Shown here: positions 25,221 through 33,184 of the stretch, one piece after another
Layout: every line of letters begins with the position of its first letter
Position numbering within the stretch: the first letter of the stretch is position 1
DNA from: Spirochaetae bacterium HGW-Spirochaetae-5
Lineage (GTDB): Bacteria; Spirochaetota; UBA4802; UBA5550
Reading direction: 5' to 3'
NCBI GenBank assembly: GCA_002839285.1
Contig: PGXT01000088.1
Span: 4,137-37,511 of the forward strand
DNA length: 33,375 nucleotides
The notes under the pieces: model-generated
What the model was told of the DNA's origin: nothing
The model's database searches: none
The model's input: the letters and a program-made list of their open reading frames with translations, nothing else
Made by a program: the position numbers and the translations under genes

Positions 25221-26813
25221 TTAAAAAAAAGTTCCAAAAATCATACCGCTTATCGTTGCCATAATAACTACCAGCGTACAATAAACGATTGTCTTCTTCG
25301 GGCCGATATAACTGTTTATTACTATCATGCTCGGCAGTGAAAGTGCCGGTCCTGCAAGGAGTAGTGCGAGCGCAGGCCCCTTCCCCATTCCGCTTCCGAT
25401 TAATCCCTGAACAATCGGCACTTCAGTAAGTGTTGCAAAGTACATAAACGCACCTACAATTGAAGCAAAGAAATTTGCTGATAAAGAATTTCCACCTACA
25501 AGATCTGATACCCAAACCGCGGGTATAATCCCCTCATGCCCCGGCCTTCCGAGAAGAAACCCCGATACAAGTACGCCGCCAAGCAGAAGAGGTGTAATCT
25601 GTTTTGCAAATCCCCATGTAGAACCGAACCATTCTCCAGCTTCACCCTTGTCGGTACTTGTAACAACCGAAAGACCTATAGTACCTGCAGCAAATGCAAT
25701 TACAGGCTCATGAGGAAATATAAATCCAAGAGCAGCCGCAGGAACTACCGCAAGAGCCATCTTCCATGGTTTTACGCCATACCACAAAACAACTACAGAC
25801 GCAAAAATCACCGCTGATACTGAAGTGAAATACCACTTAAACGCGAACATAAAATGCCAGAATCCTGAACTATCCGCCGCCTTCCCCCAGTTAGCGAAAA
25901 CAAGAATTGCAACCATTGAACCGAAATAGATAATATCCTTCCATAATGGTCTTGATGCAACCGCATCAGGTATATACATCGCAGCTTTAACCTTAGCGAT
26001 CTCCTCTTTCCTGAATATAAAATGCATAATCCCGCCAATAACAACGCTGAAAAATACAGCTCCAACTGCCCGGGCAATACCTATATCCATCCCTATAACT
26101 CTTGCCGTAAGAATAATCGCAAGTACGTTGATTGCAGGCCCCGAGTAGAGAAAAGCAATTGCAGGTCCAAGCCCTGCTCCCATTCTGTATATCCCTGAAA
26201 ATAGAGGAAGCACAGTACATGAACACACAGCAAGCACTGATCCTGAAACAGACCCCACTCCATAAGCAAGCAACTTGTTGGCTTTAGGTCCCAGATATTT
26301 CATAACGGCTTCCTGTCTTACAAAAACGCCAATCGCGCCTGCAATAAAAAAAGCAGGGATAAGGCAGAGCAGAACATGCTCCTGCGCATACCATTTTGTT
26401 AAATATAAAGCTTCAAAGACCGCGTTATCAAACCGGTCTGTCCCCACAGGCATATAATACAGGGCAAGAAAAAATCCCCCGATTATCGCAAGTGGTTTCC
26501 ATTCCTCTAAATGTTTATTTGTATTACTTTCAATAACATCCTCAATACACCCGATAAAATCAAGAATACATGGACAGAGCAGTGTGTAATAAATTGCTGT
26601 ACCTTTTCTTGTGTCAGAGACAATTCCGGCATTTTTTAACACGCTCAGATGCTTTGAAACAGTGGATGTGTCAGCACCGATCATATCCGTAAGTTCACCT
26701 ACGCACCGGTCCTGTTTTTTCAGCTCATCAATGATAAGGAGCCTGCTTGGATGAGCCATGGCTTTAATAATTGATGCCCTTGCTTCATAAGCCTGTAATT
26801 TTGGATTATTCAT
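25221..26813 (-). CDS. ArsR-type repressor fused to an ArsP/DUF318-like permease
   Basis: A 530-residue fusion counted from the ATG at 26813, chosen over the TTG at 26819 because AAAGG lies seven bases from the ATG. Residues 1-95 are an ArsR winged helix (VSKHLSVLKNAGIVSDTRKG), with C80, C82 and C89 (LLCPCILDFIGC) as likely metal site. Residues 96-105 form a short linker and 106-530 a multi-helix permease with VCSCTVLPLF (C197/C199) and LYSGPAINVLAIILTARV. Relatives of the permease export trivalent organoarsenicals or other metals. A regulator tied to its own transporter would be membrane-bound and would need DNA near the membrane. The separate genes are usual, so fusion could also be a joined deletion; no frame break is seen. 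Confidence 0.85.
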   Translation of the reverse strand: MNNPKLQAYEARASIIKAMAHPSRLLIIDELKKQDRCVGELTDMIGADTSTVSKHLSVLKNAGIVSDTRKGTAIYYTLLCPCILDFIGCIEDVIESNTNKHLEEWKPLAIIGGFFLALYYMPVGTDRFDNAVFEALYLTKWYAQEHVLLCLIPAFFIAGAIGVFVRQEAVMKYLGPKANKLLAYGVGSVSGSVLAVCSCTVLPLFSGIYRMGAGLGPAIAFLYSGPAINVLAIILTARVIGMDIGIARAVGAVFFSVVIGGIMHFIFRKEEIAKVKAAMYIPDAVASRPLWKDIIYFGSMVAILVFANWGKAADSSGFWHFMFAFKWYFTSVSAVIFASVVVLWYGVKPWKMALAVVPAAALGFIFPHEPVIAFAAGTIGLSVVTSTDKGEAGEWFGSTWGFAKQITPLLLGGVLVSGFLLGRPGHEGIIPAVWVSDLVGGNSLSANFFASIVGAFMYFATLTEVPIVQGLIGSGMGKGPALALLLAGPALSLPSMIVINSYIGPKKTIVYCTLVVIMATISGMIFGTFF

Positions 26814-26834
26814 ATTCAACCTTTCTTATTTTGC

Positions 26835-26863
26835 CATTTAGCCAAGGATTGAACATTAGTCAA
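26835..26863 (-). promoter_or_regulatory. Promoter and possible operator of the ArsR-permease gene
   Basis: On the minus strand TTGACT (26858-26863), 17 bases and a weak -10 TAAATG (26835-26840). The -35 sits in the dyad TTGA-N7-TCAA (26849-26863), a plausible ArsR-type site. The spacing fits repression by the fusion protein itself, but the dyad is short. Confidence 0.5.
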
Positions 26864-26887
26864 GTATTTAATTTGTTATGCGTCAAA

Positions 26888-27003
26888 AGGTCGTGGTTTA
26901 TTTTTGGGGGCGCAGCGCTTCGCGCTGCGCCTGAGATGGGGGATTACGGGGGCAGCGCCCCCGTAATCCCCCATCCGGGCGTATGCGGAGCATACGCACC
27001 CCG
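26888..27003. repeat. Three-hairpin GC-rich cassette, copy 1
   Basis: Starts GTGGTTTATTTTTGGGGGC. Three perfect hairpins follow: GGCGCAGCGC-TTC-GCGCTGCGCC, a 16-pair stem GGGGGATTACGGGGGC with loop AGC, and GCGTATGC-GGA-GCATACGC. It ends about 11 bases from the methyltransferase remnant stop codon at 27015. No coding capacity is evident. The second copy is at 29360-29505. Confidence 0.85.
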
Positions 27004-27014
27004 AAAATAATTTA

Positions 27015-27389
27015 CTACCCGTCAAAAACTATGAGCTCTTTAGTAATTGTTAAAGCGGAAAAATTAAAATTTTTCTCAATCCATTTCAATGTATCCGTGT
27101 GATAGAAAAAAAGATGAGTAAAATCATCTTTATACTTCCATTTTTCAAAATTAATATCATAATTGAAAATTGATGTTTTACAGAATAATTTCCCCTTAGG
27201 ATTCAGAAGTGATTTCAGAAGTTTAAACTCTTTATGAGGATTTACAAAATGTTCTATAACTTCGCAGGCGACAATATAATCGTAAGTCTCTTCAAGTCTT
27301 TCCGGTTCATTCCAGAAAAAAGGATCATAAAGCTTAATATTATAACCGCTGTCGCGTAAAAGTTTTGTTATGACAGGTCCGGGACCTGC
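27015..27389 (-). pseudogene. SAM-dependent methyltransferase, C-terminal part
   Basis: Open frame from GCA at 27389 to TAG at 27015-27017, with no start codon of its own at the beginning. It reads AGPGPVITKLLRDSGYNIKL, the glycine-rich SAM loop, then YDPFFWNEPE, YDYIVACEVIEHF and PKGKLFCKTS, all typical of class I methyltransferases. It continues the 27340-27591 gene in another frame. About 30 residues expected before the GPG loop are missing. Without them the SAM site is broken. Confidence 0.85.
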
Positions 27390-27591
27390 TCACATCGTTA
27401 TTATGTGCAAGATATCTTTTTTTCTCATCCTCAGGTGAAGGATAATAATCGGGATGGAGTACTACAGCTCTGCAGTGAACACAGCTGTAGTACTTTCTTT
27501 CTCTATATGTTTCGAACAAAAAAGCATCTTCACCACAGAGCGTACATTTCATTTTCATACAAAGGAACGGTTCCCCTTTTCTAAACCTCAA
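27340..27591 (-). pseudogene. SAM-dependent methyltransferase, N-terminal part
   Basis: Starts probably at ATG 27558 (MKMKCTLCGED), 22 bases after the RNase J stop. It has the zinc-ribbon pair CTLCG and CVHC and the family sequence VVLHPDYYPSPEDEKKRYLAHNNDV. The next residues (SRSRTCHNK) are out of frame, and the correct frame resumes in the 27015-27389 piece. The junction lies at about 27385-27392. The intact protein would be a small class I methyltransferase of unknown substrate. Confidence 0.85.
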
Positions 27592-29248
27592 TCACGTTTA
27601 TAACGATTGGAGGATTCCTTCGAATCAGTTTAAAAATGTAATTCGAAATACTTCTTTTAAGAAGAGATTCAATCTCAGCTGCATCTTTCCCTTCTTTGAG
27701 CATTTTCTGAAGTTTATCTTCTATATCCTTTAACAAAAGCCCGTGTGTTTTCGTATTCTCAACATTGATAAAACCCCGGGTCTCTATATCGGGTCCGCTT
27801 AAAATTTTACCTTTTGAAATCACCATTGAAGCGCAGAAAACACCCTCAGTCGACATGAGATGCCGCTCTTTTATGACATCACTGGCTATGTCGCCAATCT
27901 CCGCGCCGTCAACATACATCTCAAGAAGCGGTATTGTACCGGTTTTCTTAAAAGACTTTTTCGTTAGTTCAAGAACATCACCGTTTTTTGCTATAATAAT
28001 ATGCGAAGGTTTTACATTCAAAGATTCAGCAATCTCGGCGTGTCTTTTTAAATGTTTATACTCCCCATGTACAGGGACAAAAAATCTGGGCTTTGTAATT
28101 GATATCATCACCTTCAGCTCTTTTGAAGCTCCATGTCCCGAAACGTGGATATTCTCATTCTTGTCGTAATAGACATCGGCTCCTATCTCCATAAGTGCAT
28201 TGACAATATTTGTCACCATCCGCTCATTTCCCGGAATTATCGAAGCTGTAATTATTACCGTATCACCCTTTTCAACTGCAAAATTACGGTGAGTACCGAA
28301 TGCCATTCTTGCAAGGGCCGACATGGGCTCACCCTGAGTTCCTGTGCCGATGATAACAATTTTTTTATTTGGATATTTACCGGCATCCTCAACTTTAATT
28401 ATAAGGTCCTCTTTAATATCAAGAAAACCAAGATTATTTGCAATCTCAATATTCTTCTGCATTGATAAACCTGAAATTACAACCTTCTTGTTGAACTTCT
28501 GGGCTGTGTCAAGCACCTGCTGAATTCTCTCAAGATTTGAAGCAAATGAAGCAACAATAATCCGCCCTTTTGAATCCGAAAAAATATCAGAAAGTCTGTC
28601 AAAAATTCCAGATTCAGATTTTGTGAATCCCTCTTTCTCCGAGTTTGTACTGTCAGAAAGAAGAAGCTGTACACCCTTCTCTCCATGATGAGAGAATCTG
28701 TAAATATCGGTAACCTCACCTTCAATAGGACTAAAATCTATTTTAAAGTCCCCGGTATGTATAATCGTCCCTGCCACAGTCTGAATTGCAAGGCCCACGC
28801 CTCCGATAATTGAGTGATTAACATTTATAAATTCGATAATATAGCTTCCGATATTCACAACCTGCCTTGGAACTACTTCAATAAACTGCGGAGTATATGT
28901 AAGGGGTTTCTCTATAAGTCTGCTCTGGATGAGTCCGATGGTAAGCTTTGTTGCATAAATGGGGATACTCACCTCCTGAAGCAGAAAAGCGATAGCGCCG
29001 ATATGATCCTCATGTCCGTGTGTAACTACAATTGCCTTTACCTTTGATTTGTTCTTTCTGATGTATGAAAAATCGGGGATGATATAATCGATTCCTGGCA
29101 TCTCTTCCCGTGGGAACATTATCCCGCAGTCTACGATAATAATCTCGTCTTTCTGTTCAAACAGAGTGCAGTTTTTCCCGATTGCCCCGAGGCCGCCAAG
29201 CGGTATAATCTTTACTTTGTCCGATTCTCTTGAATTGTTTTCTTTCAT
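27581..29248 (-). CDS. rnj: Ribonuclease J
   Basis: Metallo-beta-lactamase/beta-CASP exo- and endoribonuclease of 555 residues, normal length. The metal site is HGHEDHIGAI (H77, H79, D81, H82), HTGDFKID and LSDSTN, and the C-terminal beta-CASP motif is VSGHGASKEL. It takes part in 5'-3' mRNA decay and RNA processing. The ATG at 29248 is unusual: an AGGAGG lies 19 bases away, across a 6-base-pair hairpin (see 29249-29276). The stop is 22 bases from the methyltransferase ATG, so the two may form one transcript. Confidence 0.95.
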   Translation of the reverse strand: MKENNSRESDKVKIIPLGGLGAIGKNCTLFEQKDEIIIVDCGIMFPREEMPGIDYIIPDFSYIRKNKSKVKAIVVTHGHEDHIGAIAFLLQEVSIPIYATKLTIGLIQSRLIEKPLTYTPQFIEVVPRQVVNIGSYIIEFINVNHSIIGGVGLAIQTVAGTIIHTGDFKIDFSPIEGEVTDIYRFSHHGEKGVQLLLSDSTNSEKEGFTKSESGIFDRLSDIFSDSKGRIIVASFASNLERIQQVLDTAQKFNKKVVISGLSMQKNIEIANNLGFLDIKEDLIIKVEDAGKYPNKKIVIIGTGTQGEPMSALARMAFGTHRNFAVEKGDTVIITASIIPGNERMVTNIVNALMEIGADVYYDKNENIHVSGHGASKELKVMISITKPRFFVPVHGEYKHLKRHAEIAESLNVKPSHIIIAKNGDVLELTKKSFKKTGTIPLLEMYVDGAEIGDIASDVIKERHLMSTEGVFCASMVISKGKILSGPDIETRGFINVENTKTHGLLLKDIEDKLQKMLKEGKDAAEIESLLKRSISNYIFKLIRRNPPIVINVIEV

Positions 29249-29276
29249 AATTCCGGGGTATCCGGAACCTCCTTTT
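29249..29276 (-). promoter_or_regulatory. Structured ribosome site of RNase J
   Basis: On the minus strand AAAAGGAGG is followed by TTCCGG-ATACC-CCGGAA and then TT-ATG. Folding the perfect six-pair stem with a five-base loop brings AGGAGG within about two bases of the start. An in-frame TAA upstream rules out a nearer start. Such hairpin-bridged spacers are known from phage T4 genes. Confidence 0.6.
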
Positions 29277-29359
29277 TACTCTCTTTTATATTATATTAAA
29301 GGTTTAATTCATGGCTGTATGTGTCAAGCAGGTTAATATTTTTTAATCAGATTGAAAAC

Positions 29360-29505
29360 AGGTGGCGGTTTATTTATGGGGGCACAGCGCTTCGCGATGC
29401 GCCTGAAATAGGGGATTACGGGGGCAGCGCCCCCGTAATCCCCCACTCCCAGCGTATGCGGAGCATACGCACCCCGGCTGCTGCCGCGAGCCGGGGTGCG
29501 TTTCG
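29360..29505. repeat. Three-hairpin GC-rich cassette, copy 2, with a fourth hairpin
   Basis: Matches 26888-27003: GTGGCGGTTTATTTATGGGGGC, the first hairpin now imperfect (GGCACAGCGC-TTC-GCGATGCGCC), the same perfect 16-pair GGGGGATTACGGGGGC stem and GCGTATGC-GGA-GCATACGC. An extra hairpin (CACCCCGGCT with AGCCGGGGTG) follows. It ends within about three bases of the glgP stop codon and could terminate that gene. Confidence 0.85.
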
Positions 29506-29507
29506 CG

Positions 29508-32006
29508 TTATTTAATCTTAATTGATACCGGTTTAACTCCCCAGATATCTTTTGCGTATTCACTTATAGTTCTGTCTGAAGAGAACTTGCCCATATTGGC
29601 AGCGTTAAGTATAGACATTCTCCCCCACTTCTCTTTATCTCTATAGGTATCACTAACGCGTTCCTGACATTTGACGTAGGATTCATAATCTGCAAAGAGC
29701 ATGTAAGTATCACCCTGATAAAGAAGAGAGTCAACAATCGGCCTGAAAAGATCGGGATGGTCTTTGGAAAAGAATCCATGCTGTATCTGATTGATAACTC
29801 TGTTTAATTCCGTATTATTGTTGTAATAATAAAAAGGATTATAACCCGAATGCTTAAGATTAGCAACACCGGGTGTATCAAGACCGAAGATGAAGATATT
29901 ATCATCTCCAACCTCTTCGCGGATCTCAACATTGGCGCCGTCAAGCGTTCCTATTGTAAGTGCACCGTTAAGAGCAAACTTCATATTACCGGTACCGGAA
30001 GCTTCTGTCCCGGCGGTGGATATCTGTTCAGATAAATCCGCCGCAGGAATAATTTTCTCCGCATTCGATACGGCATAGTTACGGAGGAATAACACTTTAA
30101 GCCTGTTGTCAATCTGAGGATCATTATTAACCACTTCAGCAATTGAATTGATAAGCTTAATGATCAGCTTGGCCATGTAGTATCCCGGAGCCGCCTTCCC
30201 TGCAAAGAGTATAGTCCTGGGAACAAAATCTCCGCCGGGATTATCCTTAATTCTATTATATAGAGTAATGACATGAAGAGCATTAAGAAGCTGTCGTTTG
30301 TACTCATGGAGACGCTTGACATGAATATCAAACATTGAATCAACATTTACAACTATGTTGTTACGGCTGAGGATATATTTAGCCAGATTCTCTTTATTGG
30401 CTTTTTTTACATCGAACCATCTCTCACGGAATTCAGAATCATTCGCGTAGGGGATCAGCTTTTTCATTTCAAAAAGATCTTTAGTCCAGTTCTCTCCGAT
30501 CTTTTCACTTATCAGAGATGAGAGTTTCGGATTACAGAGTTTCAGCCATCTTCTTTGAGTAATACCATTTGTTTTATTGTTAAACTTCCCGGGCCAGATC
30601 CTGTGAAAATCTTTAAACACCACCGACTTTATTATCTCAGTATGGAGTGCAGCAACACCATTCACAGCGTGGCTGCCGATAATTGCAAGATTTGCCATTC
30701 TGACTTTCTTTTCAACTCCCTCCTCAATGATTGAGAGTTCACTCATCATATCGCCGTCTCCGGGATGAAGAGCTGCAAGCTGCTCAAGGAATCTTCTGTT
30801 TATTTCATAAATAATCTCCATGTGCCGCGGGAGCACTCTCCCCACCAGTGTAACGGGCCATTTTTCAAGAGCCTCCGGGAGCACTGTATGATTTGTATAA
30901 CCGAAAACTTTAACTGTGATGTCCCATGCCTCCTCCCAGGTCTGATCTTCAAAATCGAGAAGAATCCTCATAAGTTCCGGAATTGCAATTGCAGGGTGAG
31001 TATCATTAAGCTGAATAGCAACCTGATCGGGGAACTCCCTGAAATCACTGTGTGTTTTCTTGAATCGCCGGACTATATCCTGAACTGTTGCCGAGACAAA
31101 GAAATACTCCTGTCTTAGACGGAGCTCTTTCCCTTCAAAAATATTATCATTGGGATATAAAACTTTTGTTATATTTTCAGAAACCGATTTTGCCGAAACC
31201 GCTTTGATATAATCACCATCATTAAAATAGTTAAGATCGAACTCCCGCGTTGCCTTTGCTGACCACAATCTCAGATTATTAACGGTATTATTCTTATAGC
31301 CGGGAACCGGAGTATCATAACCCATGGCAATGATCTCCTCGGCATCAACCCATCTGCTCTTCAACTTCCCCTTTTCATCGGTGTACTGCTCAACTCGGCC
31401 ATAAAAATTCACAACATAAATAAATTCAGCTCTGGGGAATTCCCATATGTTACCAAGCCGCAGCCAGTTGTCCGGAGTCTCTATCTGATACCCGTCTCTT
31501 ATACTCTGAAAAAATATTCCATACTCATATCTTATTCCGTAACCAACAGCAGGGATCTCAAGCGTAGCAAGAGAATCGAGAAAACATGCCGCAAGCCTCC
31601 CTAGACCGCCATTACCAAGACCTGCATCCCACTCCTTCTCCCTGAGTTCTTCAAGCTCGTATCCGAGTTCATGCATGGCTTTATCAGCTTCACCATCCAA
31701 CCCCAGATTTATAAGGCTGTTCCCCAGAGTTCGTCCGATTAGGAATTCTAAAGATAGATAATAAACTCTCTTTGCATTTTCTTTATAATATGTCTGCTGT
31801 GTACTTATCCATCTCTCAATAAGACGGTCTCTTGCAGTTAAAGCAATACTGCTGTAGCAGTCCTGTGTGGTAGCGGCATATTCATCTTTACCGAGAGAGA
31901 ACTCCATGTGATTAACAAAAGATTTTTTTATTGATTCAGCGTCCATACCTAATAGTTCATTAGTTGAAGGTGTCAATTTAGCAGGTTTATTCTCATTATC
32001 GGACAT
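29508..32006 (-). CDS. glgP: Glycogen / alpha-glucan phosphorylase
   Basis: Cleaves terminal alpha-1,4 glucose from glycogen or maltodextrin with phosphate, giving glucose-1-phosphate. The 832-residue length is normal. Landmarks are [55 protein letters not shown] and the PLP-binding motif [10 protein letters not shown] with K676. AGAGGG precedes the ATG. It stands alone on the minus strand, with a repeat cassette at its end and a long gene-free leader of about 680 bases upstream. It is a core energy-storage gene and looks unconnected to the arsenic island. Confidence 0.95.
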   Translation of the reverse strand: MSDNENKPAKLTPSTNELLGMDAESIKKSFVNHMEFSLGKDEYAATTQDCYSSIALTARDRLIERWISTQQTYYKENAKRVYYLSLEFLIGRTLGNSLINLGLDGEADKAMHELGYELEELREKEWDAGLGNGGLGRLAACFLDSLATLEIPAVGYGIRYEYGIFFQSIRDGYQIETPDNWLRLGNIWEFPRAEFIYVVNFYGRVEQYTDEKGKLKSRWVDAEEIIAMGYDTPVPGYKNNTVNNLRLWSAKATREFDLNYFNDGDYIKAVSAKSVSENITKVLYPNDNIFEGKELRLRQEYFFVSATVQDIVRRFKKTHSDFREFPDQVAIQLNDTHPAIAIPELMRILLDFEDQTWEEAWDITVKVFGYTNHTVLPEALEKWPVTLVGRVLPRHMEIIYEINRRFLEQLAALHPGDGDMMSELSIIEEGVEKKVRMANLAIIGSHAVNGVAALHTEIIKSVVFKDFHRIWPGKFNNKTNGITQRRWLKLCNPKLSSLISEKIGENWTKDLFEMKKLIPYANDSEFRERWFDVKKANKENLAKYILSRNNIVVNVDSMFDIHVKRLHEYKRQLLNALHVITLYNRIKDNPGGDFVPRTILFAGKAAPGYYMAKLIIKLINSIAEVVNNDPQIDNRLKVLFLRNYAVSNAEKIIPAADLSEQISTAGTEASGTGNMKFALNGALTIGTLDGANVEIREEVGDDNIFIFGLDTPGVANLKHSGYNPFYYYNNNTELNRVINQIQHGFFSKDHPDLFRPIVDSLLYQGDTYMLFADYESYVKCQERVSDTYRDKEKWGRMSILNAANMGKFSSDRTISEYAKDIWGVKPVSIKIK

Positions 32007-32492
32007 AGCATTCCCTCTGTTTTAGTATTTGAATAATAATATATATAATAAAATGCTTCCGGTCACCTTTTTGTATGAATTTTTTAATTTTTATTTAAAT
32101 TCAGCAGCAATCACTCCCGAACTCTTTTATCATTCATTAAAATGCTCTATTCTTCCAGATTCCAAGTATGGCGGGAGATATATATTTTACTATGTAAATT
32201 AGCTCTATAATATTTAACAAATTAACTAATACAGAATCTGTCATTTCGAAGAAGCGATGGCTGCTGAAAAATCCTGAAATCGCACAGGATTTTGGCCTGA
32301 AACTGCCTGAAGTTTAGAAATAACAGGACTTAACTTAATCATTAACCGCTTTTATTTACCACATAACAACAGTTTGCTTATATAGGGGATTTCCCCTGCA
32401 GTAAAAAAAGATTATCCACTCATTTACATATTTAAAATATGAATGTATATTTTTTATAAGTTAATGAAAATTCATGATCCTGCAGGTTTTAA

Positions 32493-32542
32493 AATGAGTA
32501 TTTATGACAGCATTTTCTGAATGACAGGCATAAATACTCATT
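32493..32542. other. Long inverted repeat, RNA hairpin candidate
   Basis: AATGAGTATTTATG (32493-32506) pairs perfectly with CATAAATACTCATT (32529-32542). A small inner stem, CATT with AATG, lies in the 22-base loop. It is about 100 bases upstream of a plus-strand terminator and could be the 5' domain of a small RNA. Confidence 0.55.
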
Positions 32543-32637
32543 AAAATCTTCCGCCAGACAGCAGAAGGATTATTTTTTTGTAAGTTAACATAATCAAATA
32601 TTCTCTGAGCCAGTCACTCAGGGGACTCCATTCATAT

Positions 32638-32668
32638 GCCGCTGAAGAAATATCAGCGGCTTTTTTTT
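32638..32668 (+). terminator. Orphan plus-strand Rho-independent terminator
   Basis: GCCGCTGA (32638-32645) and TCAGCGGC (32653-32660) enclose a seven-base loop and are followed by eight Ts. No plus-strand gene ends here; the neighbour at 32688 is transcribed the other way and meets an A run, not T run. A second hairpin, CTGAG-CCAGTCA-CTCAG, precedes it, so it probably ends a non-coding RNA. Confidence 0.75.
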
Positions 32669-32687
32669 AAATTTATATTTTAAACAA

Positions 32688-33137
32688 TTATTTTATTTTT
32701 TCATTAAATATAATCCTCAGGCTTTCTATACGTTTACCGTTTACACCCATATCTGAATACCCCAGTCTCGATGCAGAGCGTACATGTACAGTTTTTGACT
32801 TATCATCAATTAAAAACTCCACATCATCTACAAAACGGAAAATCCTGGACGTATATTCCGCATGAATATAATTATCTGAATCAGAAATTATTTTAGTTCT
32901 ATCCTGAGATTTAACTGCCTCAAGAAGTGCACTCTTCGCCTTTTCTGAACTCCCTGAATAAGTAAATGGTTCGATAAAATGAGACTTATCCTCTGTCATG
33001 GATGAGACACAGTTCGGCTTATCCGGACATGCAGCAAGCTTTCCATCTTTTACACCAATCGACCCCGGAGTTTTCCCGCTGCAGCTTATGGCAAACACAG
33101 TCGCCAGTGAGATTAGTGTTAACACTTCAAATTTCAT
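32688..33137 (-). CDS. DUF1499-family lipoprotein
   Basis: A 149-residue lipoprotein of the DUF1499 family. I start it at ATG 33137, since the signal peptide MKFEVLTLISLATVFAISC begins there, ending in lipobox FAISC; an upstream in-frame ATG at 33227 would add 30 charged residues ahead of the signal. The family pattern is clear: ACPDKPNCVSS, RIFRFVDDVEF, VRSASRLGYSDMGVNGKRIE. The biochemical role is unknown. Its ribosome site, GGGGGAGT directly before the ATG, lies in a palindromic repeat. Downstream, on the same strand, is the gene-free stretch. Confidence 0.88.
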   Translation of the reverse strand: MKFEVLTLISLATVFAISCSGKTPGSIGVKDGKLAACPDKPNCVSSMTEDKSHFIEPFTYSGSSEKAKSALLEAVKSQDRTKIISDSDNYIHAEYTSRIFRFVDDVEFLIDDKSKTVHVRSASRLGYSDMGVNGKRIESLRIIFNEKIK

Positions 33138-33138
33138 A

Positions 33139-33184
33139 CTCCCCCCCTCTGCCCTTTGGGCATCTCCCCCTTGAAAAGGGGAGA
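33139..33184. repeat. Palindromic repeat overlapping a ribosome site
   Basis: TGCCC-TTT-GGGCA and CTCCCC...GGGGAG hairpins adjoin the DUF1499 start codon. The purine-rich strand supplies the ribosome site, so folding may limit translation. Similar in style to the elements at 15.8 and 25.1 kb. Confidence 0.6.

Larger units (their letters stand above)
32007..32687. other. 680-base gene-free stretch
   Basis: Lies upstream of glgP. No ORF looks real. It holds a degenerate palindrome-like repeat around 32241-32290 (TGTCATTTCG, GAAGCGATGG), an AGGGGA-TT-TCCCCT dyad at 32384-32397, a 14-base inverted repeat (32493-32542) and a plus-strand terminator (32638-32668), which together suggest an untranslated plus-strand RNA. 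Promoters for glgP must lie near 32030-32060, in AT-rich sequence. Confidence 0.6.

Noticed and set aside
26888-29505. CRISPR array
   Set aside because: Only two copies of the GC-rich cassette, 2.4 kb apart and with genes between them; no regular spacers.
29321-29563. ORFs within the hairpin cassettes on both strands (similar translated text in both copies)
   Set aside because: They arise from the palindromic GC-rich repeat being open in several frames; they have no ribosome site and no family match.
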